The position numbers were made by a program, and so were the translations under genes. This document shows, in pieces, positions 47,309-55,413 of a DNA stretch of 64,000 nt. Position 1 is the stretch's first letter. Each line of letters begins with the position of its first letter. The stretch lies in the NCBI RefSeq assembly GCF_037971845.1, contig NZ_CP150227.1, forward strand, positions 2,914,001 through 2,978,000. The letters run 5' to 3'. Source of the stretch: Paenibacillus sp. FSL R5-0766 (GTDB lineage: Bacteria > Bacillota > Bacilli > Paenibacillales > Paenibacillaceae). The notes beneath the pieces are model-generated. The model was not told the origin of the DNA, did no database searches, and saw only the letters and a list, made by a program, of their open reading frames with translations.

Positions 47309-47345
47309 AGAAGCCCTGATCAGTATGGATCAGGGCTTCTTTTTC
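47309..47345 (+). terminator. Terminator after bcrB
   Basis: A 13-bp perfect stem (47309-47321 with 47328-47340) and a 6-nt loop run into a T stretch. It closes the bac/bcr cluster. Confidence 0.85.
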
Positions 47346-47385
47346 AATGATCAGTATGGATCAGGGCTTCTTTTTCAATGATCAG
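47317..47385 (+). repeat. 31-bp tandem repeat (2.2 copies) duplicating the terminator arm
   Basis: The unit 47317-47347 is repeated exactly at 47348-47378, followed by seven bases of a third copy. Each unit carries the terminator loop, 3' arm and T-run. Confidence 0.9.
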
Positions 47386-47388
47386 GTT

Positions 47389-47416
47389 AACCCGTAGTTA
47401 CGGGTTGGCCTTTTTT
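47389..47416 (+). terminator. Second weak terminator-like hairpin
   Basis: AACCCG (47389-47394) pairs with CGGGTT (47401-47406) around TAGTTA (which can add two A-T pairs), then GGCC and six T residues. It may back up the stronger terminator upstream. Confidence 0.5.
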
Positions 47417-47507
47417 GTTCTCGTTTTACGAAAGCGGATGGAAAGCATAACGTCCACTGCCTGTTCCCCAATATCACTTAATGATATATACTTACCTGAT
47501 GGAATAT

Positions 47508-47526
47508 GATATTGATTATCAATATC
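47508..47526 (+). promoter_or_regulatory. Fur box
   Basis: GATATTGATTATCAATATC matches 16 of 19 positions of the Fur consensus and is a near-perfect palindrome. It lies about 50 bp before the regulator/binding-protein gene, so the unit is probably derepressed by iron starvation. A convincing -35/-10 pair could not be picked. Confidence 0.8.
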
Positions 47527-47578
47527 AATTATTGAGTGATGTATACATTGGAAAAAGTGAAACGAGGGGCGCGTATAG

Positions 47579-49546
47579 ATGCAAGAGAAAGAAGCGACAC
47601 AAGGATTTACACCGGAGATGATTGATACAATGGCCAGTATCTGGACACGTTCGATCATTACATTAATAGATGTACGCTTACAGAATATAGCGTCACAATA
47701 CCCGTTGGAGCATTACAAAATGCCTAGTAGCATGTTTATCTATGCATATGGGGGAGAAGCGCAAATTCAACTGAATGAAACTACATTTGCAATGGAACGT
47801 TTCGGTTTAGTTCACGGCGGGAAGGGGAGCCTGCTCAGTATTACGCCTAAAGGGGAGATTGTGAAAACCTTTATGGTGTTTTATAGAGCAGAATCACCTC
47901 TCTTTTTCAAGAAACATCTGCAGCAATTACTAGAGCAAGTAAATCCATTTGTTCAACAGTTTGGTTATACGCCAAGTAATCCCATCTTGCTACGCGATTG
48001 GTTCCAACGGCTGATGAATGGCTGGAAACGTGGCAAAGCGATGGATCAGCTACAGGCCAAAAGTTTTCTATATCAATTGATTCATGAGGTGTTCAGGGAT
48101 TTGGAGGGTGGTGAGATTCGGTATCTCCAGCCAGATCCAGCCTGTTCTGCCAAGGTATATCTCGATAAACATTACAGGGAGCCGATCATGTTTCAGCAAA
48201 TTGCTGATATGTTTGGGATCAGTGGTGGACAATTGACGCGGTTGTTCAAAAAAAGGGAAGGGATGAACTTACAGGAGTATCTCATTCAGAGAAGGATTGA
48301 AGCAGCCTGTCATGACTTGAAACATACAGAGGCGACGGTTAAAGAAATCGCAACTGGAGCTGGTTTCACAGATGAGAAAAACCTGTTCCGCATGTTTAAG
48401 AAGCATTACAAGATGACGCCAAGTGATTATCGGAAAATAAACGCACTATCCATGCAGGTTGATGGTATTGATAATGATTCTCATCTCCCTTACGATGAGA
48501 GGGAACTAGCGAGTCTAGTCAAGTCTTATAGAGATGGGGAATCAATGATGTTTGGAACATTAAGAAGTAAAGAAATGATTTTGGCGGCGGCGATAAGCAT
48601 GATGCTGTTATTAACGGCATGTACGTCAGAGACGCCAGCGAATAATGGGGGAACGGCAAATACAACACCTGCGCAGACACAGCAAACGACACAACAGGAA
48701 GGGTCGGAGACAAAAGCTTCAGAAGCAGTCTCGCAGACCAGAACGATATCCACAGTTAAGGGTGATGTTGAGGTACCTAACAACCCTCAGCGAGTTGTAG
48801 TTGATTATTTGGTTGGTGATGTGGTAGCCCTAGGTGTAACTCCTTTAGGTGTGGCTAGAGCTGCACGGGGAGAGACAGAGCCTGTTTATGCTAACCAGAT
48901 TACAGACTCCATAAAAGTAGCCATGGAGCCGGAAGATATCATGACGCTTGAGCCGGATCTTATCATTTTGGCATGGAGTGATGAGTCGTATGATGATTTA
49001 TCCAAAATTGCCCCGACCATTTATGTTCCCTATGGTGATATGACTACAGAAGAGCGGATACAATTTATTAGCGATGTTTTGAACAAACAGGAAGAGGCTA
49101 AGGATGTTTTGAATGCGTATAACGGAAAAATCGAAGAAGCAAAGTTAGCCTTTCAGAATGCGGGCCTATCCGATGTAACGATTACGGTTGGAGAATTCAG
49201 TGATAAAAGTAACTACATAGCTGGAGCCAAGCATGCCGTTGGCGAGCTTGTTTATGATGAACTTCAATTGCAGGCACCTTCAAAAGTCCAAACGGATATT
49301 ATCGATGCAGATAAATATTGGGGCGATGTCTCCATGGAAGTATTACCCGCTTACTCTGGGGATTATATGATCTTCTTAGGAGATGGAAAAGTTGCTGCTG
49401 ATAATGCAGTGTGGAACTCCATACCTGCTGTGCAACATGATCGGATCGTGAAGGTGGATTCTTCGCTATCTTGGTCTACGGACGTAATGACTTCCAGTGC
49501 ATTGATTGATTATATTGTTAGTCAATTGCTGGCATTAGCTAAATAA
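47579..49546 (+). CDS. AraC regulator fused to siderophore-binding lipoprotein domain
   Basis: The frame encodes 655 residues. Residues 1 to about 190 form a sensor-like region and about 195-292 two AraC helix-turn-helices (FQQIADMFGISGGQLTRLF and VKEIATGAGFTDEKNLFRMF). After a linker comes ILAAAISMMLLLTAC, a lipobox with Cys348, then a Thr/Gln/Ser-rich spacer and a FeuA/FecB-type binding domain (about 395-655: NPQRVVVDY, VTPLGV, EPDLIILAW). Fusions of AraC and binding domains exist in Btr of B. subtilis, but there the binding domain is cytoplasmic. Here it would be outside the membrane. GGGGA (48536-48540) lies 7 nt before an in-frame ATG at 48548, so a separate lipoprotein could also be made. 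Both readings are open. The iron context comes from the Fur box and the downstream permeases. Confidence 0.85.
   Translation: MQEKEATQGFTPEMIDTMASIWTRSIITLIDVRLQNIASQYPLEHYKMPSSMFIYAYGGEAQIQLNETTFAMERFGLVHGGKGSLLSITPKGEIVKTFMVFYRAESPLFFKKHLQQLLEQVNPFVQQFGYTPSNPILLRDWFQRLMNGWKRGKAMDQLQAKSFLYQLIHEVFRDLEGGEIRYLQPDPACSAKVYLDKHYREPIMFQQIADMFGISGGQLTRLFKKREGMNLQEYLIQRRIEAACHDLKHTEATVKEIATGAGFTDEKNLFRMFKKHYKMTPSDYRKINALSMQVDGIDNDSHLPYDERELASLVKSYRDGESMMFGTLRSKEMILAAAISMMLLLTACTSETPANNGGTANTTPAQTQQTTQQEGSETKASEAVSQTRTISTVKGDVEVPNNPQRVVVDYLVGDVVALGVTPLGVARAARGETEPVYANQITDSIKVAMEPEDIMTLEPDLIILAWSDESYDDLSKIAPTIYVPYGDMTTEERIQFISDVLNKQEEAKDVLNAYNGKIEEAKLAFQNAGLSDVTITVGEFSDKSNYIAGAKHAVGELVYDELQLQAPSKVQTDIIDADKYWGDVSMEVLPAYSGDYMIFLGDGKVAADNAVWNSIPAVQHDRIVKVDSSLSWSTDVMTSSALIDYIVSQLLALAK
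48548..49546 (+). CDS. Possible separately translated siderophore-binding lipoprotein
   Basis: An internal ATG pair (48545, 48548) in the same frame as the AraC fusion follows a plausible ribosome binding site. The product from 48548 would be a 332-residue lipoprotein with a normal signal peptide (FGTLRSKEMILAAAISMM) and lipobox LTAC. Such an N-terminus looks exactly like a free substrate-binding protein, suggesting the fusion came from joining two genes. No experimental support can be read from the sequence. Confidence 0.45.
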   Translation: MFGTLRSKEMILAAAISMMLLLTACTSETPANNGGTANTTPAQTQQTTQQEGSETKASEAVSQTRTISTVKGDVEVPNNPQRVVVDYLVGDVVALGVTPLGVARAARGETEPVYANQITDSIKVAMEPEDIMTLEPDLIILAWSDESYDDLSKIAPTIYVPYGDMTTEERIQFISDVLNKQEEAKDVLNAYNGKIEEAKLAFQNAGLSDVTITVGEFSDKSNYIAGAKHAVGELVYDELQLQAPSKVQTDIIDADKYWGDVSMEVLPAYSGDYMIFLGDGKVAADNAVWNSIPAVQHDRIVKVDSSLSWSTDVMTSSALIDYIVSQLLALAK

Positions 49547-49663
49547 GAGTTGGAACGAAGTTTTAATTGAGAACTCCAAATTTTCAAACATGACCAGTCG
49601 AATTTATGGACGTTAATATCCATATGCGTTTGGATTGTAAATAGGTGATGAAAGGGAAACGAG
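49547..49663 (+). other. Spacer before the permease genes
   Basis: No clear terminator or promoter is visible in this 117-bp gap. The three iron genes are probably one transcript. Confidence 0.4.
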
Positions 49664-50689
49664 ATGAAAAGCAAGCCTGAACAAAAACGCCGTGGGGCGA
49701 TGAACTTCACCATGTACATGCTAGTAGGGCTTGGATTAACGGTTCTCATGTCGGCGGCATCTATTATGTTTGGTGCTGCTGATATGAGGTTAGCGACGGT
49801 ATGGGAGGCTATTTTCCGATTTGATCCAATGCGCACTGAACATCAAATTATTCAAACCATGCGTCTTCCGCGTACCGTAGCTGATCTGATCGTTGGGTGC
49901 AGCCTTGCGGTATGTGGCGCTATCATGCAGGGGACAACGCGCAATCCGCTGGCCGACTCCGGGCTCATGGGGATTAGCTCTGGCGCAGCATTTGCAATTG
50001 CACTTTGCCTGGCCTTTCTGCCGGGTTATTCGTATTGGCAGATGATGTTGTTTGCATGTCTGGGAGCAGCGATCGCTACCGGTATGACTTACTTTACCGC
50101 ATCACTGGGCAATCGTGGAATGACGCCTCAGCGACTTGTACTGGCAGGTCTGTCTATTTCAATGTTGTTTGGCGCACTCAGTCAGTACTTGGCGATCAAT
50201 TATGATTTGGGGCGAGCGTTGACATTCTGGACGGCGGGTAGCACAGCGGGGGTCAAATGGGGAGAATTGCTGATTATCTCACCGCTCTTTGTTGGTGGTA
50301 TACTGCTGTCCCTAGCGCTGTCCCCTTCCGTTACATTGCTCAGTTTGGGAGATGATGTGGCAAGTGGACTCGGCATTCGTAGCGGACTGGTCAAGATTTT
50401 GTCGACAATTATTGTACTTGTGCTGACTGGATTGGCTGTTGTTGTGGTTGGCCCGGTTGGTTTTGTGGGTCTGATCACTCCGCATATTGTGCGATATATG
50501 GTAGGTGTCGACTATCGATACATTATTCCGGCAGCTGCGTTATATGGTGCGTTGCTGACCGTATCGGCCGATTTGGCTGGACGTTTGATCAATAAACCGT
50601 TTGAAACGCCGATTGCCATTATATTTTCTATCATTGGTGTGCCGTATTTTCTCTTCTTGGCTCGAAGACAAAGGAGGGAATACGAATGA
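49664..50689 (+). CDS. FecCD-family siderophore ABC permease (first subunit)
   Basis: This 341-residue protein has about nine to ten membrane helices and typical FecCD motifs: RLPRTVADLIVG, GAIMQGTTRNPLADSGLMGISSGAA and VGFVGLITPHIVR. It forms a heterodimer with the next gene to move a ferric siderophore delivered by the binding domain encoded upstream. Its stop codon overlaps the next start (ATGA). The ATPase is not in the window; many Bacillota share one such ATPase among several systems. Confidence 0.92.
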   Translation: MKSKPEQKRRGAMNFTMYMLVGLGLTVLMSAASIMFGAADMRLATVWEAIFRFDPMRTEHQIIQTMRLPRTVADLIVGCSLAVCGAIMQGTTRNPLADSGLMGISSGAAFAIALCLAFLPGYSYWQMMLFACLGAAIATGMTYFTASLGNRGMTPQRLVLAGLSISMLFGALSQYLAINYDLGRALTFWTAGSTAGVKWGELLIISPLFVGGILLSLALSPSVTLLSLGDDVASGLGIRSGLVKILSTIIVLVLTGLAVVVVGPVGFVGLITPHIVRYMVGVDYRYIIPAAALYGALLTVSADLAGRLINKPFETPIAIIFSIIGVPYFLFLARRQRREYE

Positions 50690-51699
50690 TCAAGCGGCGT
50701 TATACGATGAAACGAGGCATTATCATCAATGTAGTGCTTATGGTGCTCATCCTTGTGTTTGCGATCATTAGCATGAATTCTGGCAAAATGAATCTTTCAC
50801 CGCTGGAAGTGCTGAACGTTCTCATAGGAAACGGTACCGATAAGCAAAATCTGATTGTGTTTGATTTTCGTTTGCCACGAATTGTACTTTCGATTTTGGT
50901 AGGTCTGGGAATGGGAGCGGCGGGGGTCGTGATGCAGAGTTTGCTGCGTAATGACATGGCTAGTCCGGGGACACTGGGAATTAGTTCGGGATCGGGTTTG
51001 TTTGTCCTGTTCTTCGTTGTATTCTTTGCATCCACAGGCAAGAGTTCCTTCATTGCTCTGCCTCTGTTGGCTTTTGTTGGCGGACTATTGGCGGCGGGTT
51101 TGATCTTCTTATTATCGTATCGCCGCGGACGAGACATCTCACCAATCGGTTTGATTTTGACCGGGGTCGCGCTAGGAAGCGGATATGGGGCGCTGACGAC
51201 CTTCTTGACACTGAAGCTGGATGATTCACAGATGAACTTCATGCTGTATTGGCTGGCGGGGAGCCTATGGGGCGATGATTGGGGCTATATTTCCATACTG
51301 ACACCATGGGTCTTGATCTTACTCGGCTATATTTTTTACAAGGCTCGCATACTGAATGCCCTCCATCTGGGCAATCAGACAGCACAGGGGCTTGGTGTTT
51401 CCGTGAAACGACAGTTCTTGGGGTTGTCAATCGCTGCTGTTGCTTTATCCTCTGGAAGTGTGGCCGTGGGAGGCAGCTTCTTTTTCGTTGGATTGATCGC
51501 TCCGCATATGGCCAGAAAACTGGTCGGTCCCGATCACAAATTGCTCATTCCGGCTGCCAGCTTGGCCGGAGGACTAGTCGTGGTGTTGGCAGACACGATT
51601 ACGCGCACGGTTAGCCTCGCAGGAGATGTGCCGACAGGAATCGTAATTACAGTCATTAGTGTTCCGTATTTTCTTTATTTACTAGCAAAAGCCAAATAA
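50686..51699 (+). CDS. FecCD-family siderophore ABC permease (second subunit)
   Basis: This 337-residue protein has the same fold as its neighbour: RLPRIVLSILVGLGMG, GVVMQSLLRNDMASPGTLGISSG and FVGLIAPHMAR. It starts at ATG 50686, overlapping the preceding stop, with AGGAGGG (50672-50678) 7 nt upstream. The two permease halves are only moderately similar, as usual for FecC/FecD-like pairs. Confidence 0.92.
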   Translation: MIKRRYTMKRGIIINVVLMVLILVFAIISMNSGKMNLSPLEVLNVLIGNGTDKQNLIVFDFRLPRIVLSILVGLGMGAAGVVMQSLLRNDMASPGTLGISSGSGLFVLFFVVFFASTGKSSFIALPLLAFVGGLLAAGLIFLLSYRRGRDISPIGLILTGVALGSGYGALTTFLTLKLDDSQMNFMLYWLAGSLWGDDWGYISILTPWVLILLGYIFYKARILNALHLGNQTAQGLGVSVKRQFLGLSIAAVALSSGSVAVGGSFFFVGLIAPHMARKLVGPDHKLLIPAASLAGGLVVVLADTITRTVSLAGDVPTGIVITVISVPYFLYLLAKAK

Positions 51700-51846
51700 C
51701 ACAATCAATGATATAGTCTGAATTTTTTGTGGAAAACGGCTTGGCAGGACTGTGCGCTGCATTTTAAAGCAGAATGCACGATATCAAAAGTTCAAACATC
51801 GAAGTTACGCTGTGTTACCGTTATGCTTCTTAAGCAATAGCTATAG

Positions 51847-51886
51847 AAAAAGATGCCATTACGAGGATATCGTATTGGCATCTTTT
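51847..51886. terminator. Bidirectional terminator
   Basis: The arms AAAAGATGCCA and TGGCATCTTTT flank a loop of about 17 nt, with A-rich sequence on the left and T-rich on the right, so the hairpin can end transcripts from both the permease operon and the convergent regulator gene. The remaining bases of the 51700-51939 gap show nothing else. Confidence 0.7.
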
Positions 51887-51939
51887 GATTTTTTCTCATT
51901 ATTTGATAGTCAAGTGGATTACTAGGAAATTACTGGGGA

Positions 51940-53052
51940 TTATATGGCAGGTTCATCCGATAGCTGGAACCGGGAAACGAAATACCAGATGAGCTCGCGA
52001 CGTGAGGATACCTTAGTTTTGGCAAAAATGGATTTTAAATGATCCTGAACCGTGTAGACAGAAATATGCATCGCAGCAGCAATTTCCTTGGACGAATAAC
52101 TGCGGAGCACATATCCGAGCAGTTCCCGCTCTCGACTGGATAATCCATGGCTTTCAGCGAGCAAGGGCAGTAAATCCTGTGGCATCGCCTGCTCCAAACG
52201 GATAGCAATCTGATCCGGCCCTGTAAGCTGTTGCATAATACTGGCATGAAGTATGAGGTAACGCCCATCCGGAAGTTGGATACAAACTTTGGAGGGTGAG
52301 TCGGTTGCAATCTGAGCACCCACGACCAGTTCTGCCCGATTCTTGCGCTGCAAGTGGGAACTCACTGCACGTACCGGACGGGGCAGAATGTCTGGCCCTA
52401 CATGTTCCAGCATGCGCAATTGGGACAGCCAATATTGAGCGGAGGCGTTCAGGGATAAGAGCTGGAACGTGTCTGAGGTGATCAAAATTCCGGGTTCCTC
52501 GGGACTTTCACTCGTGATCTCATCGATCAGTGTCAAGCTCGTGGACCGCAGCATCGATGCAATAGAAGCGGTCCAGGACTGAATCATCATCCGCTCCTCT
52601 TCTGTAAAGACAGCACATTCTGTCTTACGATATAGGGTCAGATATCCCCAGCAAGCGTCTCCATTGACCAATACAGCACGTAGTTCATCACCGAACCCCG
52701 CTGGCTGAAGAATGTTGATATAACGTGGGCTTTGTTCAGGCTGTGCGTTTACGGATGTGTGGAGTGTAGCTGTATGTTCACCGCTGCGAACTAATTCAGC
52801 GTATTTATGTATATCTTCTTCCATATATTCATTGATGAATAACCGATCATGAATGGCCTCAATGCCATCTTCTGTCACAGCTCCTGTGGAGAGAAGAGTC
52901 AGAGGATCAACGGTAGTGAAACAGTATGCGTCGTAAGGTATAACCGTATGGATCTGCTTGAGAACAGCTTCCCGATAGGTACGTGAGGTCCAGGTTCCTT
53001 TTTCAAGAGAAGTGATAAGTCTGTGGTTCCGATCAATACGTGATGTCAACAA
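51940..53052 (-). CDS. LuxR-type transcriptional regulator with GAF-like sensor domain
   Basis: From TTG 53052 the protein has 370 residues. The N-terminal half (WTSRTYREAVLKQIHTVIPYDAY onward, with GFGDELRAVLVNGDACWGYL) looks like a GAF-type ligand-sensing domain, and a PAS-like segment may follow. The C-terminus is a LuxR helix-turn-helix (LSSRERELLGYVLRSYSSKE, then IHVYTVQDHL-like ISVYTVQDHLKSIFAK). The frame is open to 53187, but that start would lie upstream of the inferred promoter and inside the divergent gene. TTG 53052 is preceded by AGAGGAG at about 5 nt; ATG 53076 is an alternative. It probably controls the divergent methyltransferase operon. The ligand is unknown. Confidence 0.8.
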   Translation of the reverse strand: MLTSRIDRNHRLITSLEKGTWTSRTYREAVLKQIHTVIPYDAYCFTTVDPLTLLSTGAVTEDGIEAIHDRLFINEYMEEDIHKYAELVRSGEHTATLHTSVNAQPEQSPRYINILQPAGFGDELRAVLVNGDACWGYLTLYRKTECAVFTEEERMMIQSWTASIASMLRSTSLTLIDEITSESPEEPGILITSDTFQLLSLNASAQYWLSQLRMLEHVGPDILPRPVRAVSSHLQRKNRAELVVGAQIATDSPSKVCIQLPDGRYLILHASIMQQLTGPDQIAIRLEQAMPQDLLPLLAESHGLSSRERELLGYVLRSYSSKEIAAAMHISVYTVQDHLKSIFAKTKVSSRRELIWYFVSRFQLSDEPAI

Positions 53053-53093
53053 GATTACTCCTCTCTCTGTGCGCATATCCCAATGTTCTGGGA

Positions 53094-53121
53094 TTGTAGG
53101 CTCGCCGTATCCTTCTATAAT
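53094..53121 (+). promoter_or_regulatory. Promoter of the methyltransferase operon
   Basis: TTGTAG (53094-53099), a 16-bp spacer and TATAAT (53116-53121). The leader would be about 50 nt. Confidence 0.55.
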
Positions 53122-53145
53122 GAAATTAGACGAACAACGAGTCAA
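53117..53145 (-). promoter_or_regulatory. Promoter of the LuxR-type regulator
   Basis: On the minus strand TTGACT (53145-53140), a 17-bp spacer and CATTAT (53122-53117). Its -10 box is superimposed on that of the opposite promoter, so the two cannot be occupied at once. Confidence 0.5.
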
Positions 53146-53178
53146 GTCTAACTTCAATTCAAGAGGAGTGCGGTGTCC

Positions 53179-53886
53179 ATGAATCACAATCTATCACCGA
53201 TGAGCTGGGAAACAGCAGATGTTCATCGTTACGAACAATCGATAGCCCTGAAAATTCCGGGTTATTCTCATATGCATGATCTAATGGAACGGCTGCTTGC
53301 AGCATCTTTTGCGAATAACAACGATATTCATATCCTTGTTGCCGGAGCGGGAGGGGGAAAAGAGATTGCTCTGCTCGGATCACGTCATGCCGGTTGGACA
53401 TTGACTGGAGTAGATCCTTCACAGCCCATGCTGCAACTTGCTGAGAAACGAGTCGCGGAAGCAGGCATCGGTTCCAGAGTGAAGCTGCAACCTGTCACGG
53501 TTGAAGAATTGCCGGAGGATATTGTATATGATGGGGCGACAAGCATGCTCATGTTACATTTCCTTCAGGGTATGGAGGCCAAGAGAACGTTTCTGACCAG
53601 CCTCGCAACGAGACTTAAACCGGGTGCACCACTGATCATTGCGGCTGTGAATGCCGATCTTCGTTCACCTGCACATCCAATCATGATGCAAGCTTGGAAG
53701 GATCACATGTTGAGTGTGGGCGTCCTTCCTGAAGAGTGGGAGCGCTTTGCTGCTTCCCTGGGCCGTGAATCCGATCCAATATCCTCTGAAGAGATGACTC
53801 AGCTACTGACCGAATGCGGTTTCTCACATATTACACGTTACTTCGGGGCGTTCTGGGTGGAGGGGTATTATGCAATTCGAAACTAA
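53179..53886 (+). CDS. Class I SAM-dependent methyltransferase
   Basis: This 235-residue protein has the SAM-binding loop ILVAGAGGGKEIALLG, the acidic motif LTGVDPSQPMLQLAEKR and a post-motif region SMLMLHFL. The substrate cannot be read from the sequence. ATG 53179 (AGAGGAG 10 nt upstream) is preferred to GTG 53173, which is only 4 nt from the same site. The 3' end overlaps the next gene by 17 bp, so the two are cotranscribed and probably act in one pathway, under the divergent LuxR-type regulator. Confidence 0.85.
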   Translation: MNHNLSPMSWETADVHRYEQSIALKIPGYSHMHDLMERLLAASFANNNDIHILVAGAGGGKEIALLGSRHAGWTLTGVDPSQPMLQLAEKRVAEAGIGSRVKLQPVTVEELPEDIVYDGATSMLMLHFLQGMEAKRTFLTSLATRLKPGAPLIIAAVNADLRSPAHPIMMQAWKDHMLSVGVLPEEWERFAASLGRESDPISSEEMTQLLTECGFSHITRYFGAFWVEGYYAIRN

Positions 53887-54967
53887 CGTGAAGCCTATGA
53901 AAGATCAGATCTGGGTGGTTGGCGGTTATGGTCAAGTGGGGCAGATGATATGTACTCAACTTGGGAAATTGTTCCCGGGTAAAGTATGGGCTGCGGGTAC
54001 ACGCATGAACCGTGCGGAAGAATTCAGCAGGTCTACTGGTGGTGCTGTGCTGCCACTTCAACTGGATGTAACACGACCTGTAGAGCCATCCATGTTAAGG
54101 CCTGTGAAGCTGGTCATTATGTGTGTGGATCAGAGCGATACACGGTTTGTTGAAGCTTGCGCACAAGCCGGAACGGATTATATTGATATTTCTGCAAAAT
54201 ATGATTTTCTCGCTCAGGTTGAACAGCTGCACACCAAAATGCAACGTTCCCAATCGACCGCGATCCTCAGCGTTGGCTTATCACCCGGAGTGACTAATTT
54301 GCTTGTACGCGAAGCGACCATGCATATGGATCAGGTGGAGGAAGCAGACATTACCGTCATGCTGGGACTTGGTGAGAAGCACGGAAAAGCTGCCGTGGAG
54401 TGGACCGTTGATCAGATGAATGCCACTTACCAAGTGATGCAAAAGGGCAAACCTGCTGAGGTACAAAGTTTCGGTGATGGCAAAAGGATTGATTTTGGAG
54501 CAAAACTTGGGCAGCGGAAGGCCTATCGATTTAACTTTTCGGATCAGCATGTGGTTGCTCGGACGTTACGTATTCCAACCGTATCTACCAGACTCTGTCT
54601 GGACTCCCGCTGGATCACAGGATCCATGGCGCTTTCCAAAAGTATAGGATTGTTTTCCTTGCTGCGTATCCCGTCTATTCGGAATGGAACGGTTAAGGCA
54701 TTTGGCCTTATTCCTGGGGGAGAGCCAATGTATGCGGTCAAGGTCGATGCCGCAGGATGGGAAAATGGTGAGCAAATCCGCGTCGAACAACTACTGGTCG
54801 GCGCAAAGGAAGCAGATGCAACAGCAGCGGTAGCTGCAGCCGTGGCAGAACGTGTGTATAAAACAGAGTTGCCTCATGGTGTATTTCATATTGAACAGTG
54901 TCTCTCTTTGCAGGACATTCAGGATGCACTTCATACGCCACTAAAGGTGACGACCAAGATCACCTAG
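53870..54967 (+). CDS. Saccharopine dehydrogenase-like NAD(P)-binding oxidoreductase
   Basis: This 365-residue protein opens with a Rossmann fold (IWVVGGYGQVGQMICTQLG) and continues with VDQSDTRFVEACAQAGTDYI and ILSVGLSPGVTNLLVRE, motifs of the saccharopine dehydrogenase-like family. Members range from lysine metabolism to poorly known oxidoreductases, so the substrate stays open. ATG 53870 has GGAGGGG 4 nt upstream and overlaps the methyltransferase stop. Confidence 0.85.
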   Translation: MQFETNVKPMKDQIWVVGGYGQVGQMICTQLGKLFPGKVWAAGTRMNRAEEFSRSTGGAVLPLQLDVTRPVEPSMLRPVKLVIMCVDQSDTRFVEACAQAGTDYIDISAKYDFLAQVEQLHTKMQRSQSTAILSVGLSPGVTNLLVREATMHMDQVEEADITVMLGLGEKHGKAAVEWTVDQMNATYQVMQKGKPAEVQSFGDGKRIDFGAKLGQRKAYRFNFSDQHVVARTLRIPTVSTRLCLDSRWITGSMALSKSIGLFSLLRIPSIRNGTVKAFGLIPGGEPMYAVKVDAAGWENGEQIRVEQLLVGAKEADATAAVAAAVAERVYKTELPHGVFHIEQCLSLQDIQDALHTPLKVTTKIT

Positions 54968-54979
54968 TTTCATGTTCTT

Positions 54980-55007
54980 TTGCTGGGAACCTCCGATCTG
55001 CTATGAT
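54980..55007 (+). promoter_or_regulatory. Weak candidate promoter of the small gene
   Basis: TTGCTG (54980-54985), a 16-bp spacer and TATGAT (55002-55007), about 35 bp before the start codon of the 97-residue gene. Confidence 0.35.
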
Positions 55008-55041
55008 GGAACAATAATCATGGCATGAATGGAGGGAGATC

Positions 55042-55335
55042 ATGAACTGCGTTGCTGTATTACCTTATTACAAAGTGCAGAGAGAAGTGACGGGTCTCGC
55101 CCAAGAGATTGAGATGAATGCCCGTTCCATGATTCTGTATTCCGATAAAATCGTGACCAAATACCGCGAGTTCAACATCACGGAAGTGTTTGATATGTCA
55201 TTTCGCCGTATGGGTGATGAAGGTGGATTTTTCTATCTGCACACAAGCACAGGAGTATATCCCTATATGGTCGAAATCGATCCTAAACCGTTTATACAAA
55301 GTTTCAGAAAGATGACGATCCAAAAATTAAAATGA
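55042..55335 (+). CDS. Small protein of unknown function (97 aa)
   Basis: A clear GGAGGGAG ribosome binding site about 5 nt before the ATG supports this gene. The protein has no signal peptide or membrane segment. It alternates short beta-like stretches (KIVTKYREFNITEVFDMSFR, GFFYLHTSTGVYPYMV) and ends in a helix (KPFIQSFRKM), which could be a small PH-like or mixed alpha/beta fold. I do not recognise a family with confidence. It stands alone between two operons. Confidence 0.65.
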   Translation: MNCVAVLPYYKVQREVTGLAQEIEMNARSMILYSDKIVTKYREFNITEVFDMSFRRMGDEGGFFYLHTSTGVYPYMVEIDPKPFIQSFRKMTIQKLK

Positions 55336-55413
55336 CTTGACCTTGCCGTTACGTAAAGGCTTACCCTCGGATATGGAAAGAACGACAACCAATTCAGAGG
55401 AGCCGTGAACGTC

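Noticed and set aside
53053..53187. Upstream extension of the LuxR-type regulator to 53187
   Set aside because: It would start inside the divergent methyltransferase gene and upstream of the inferred promoter.
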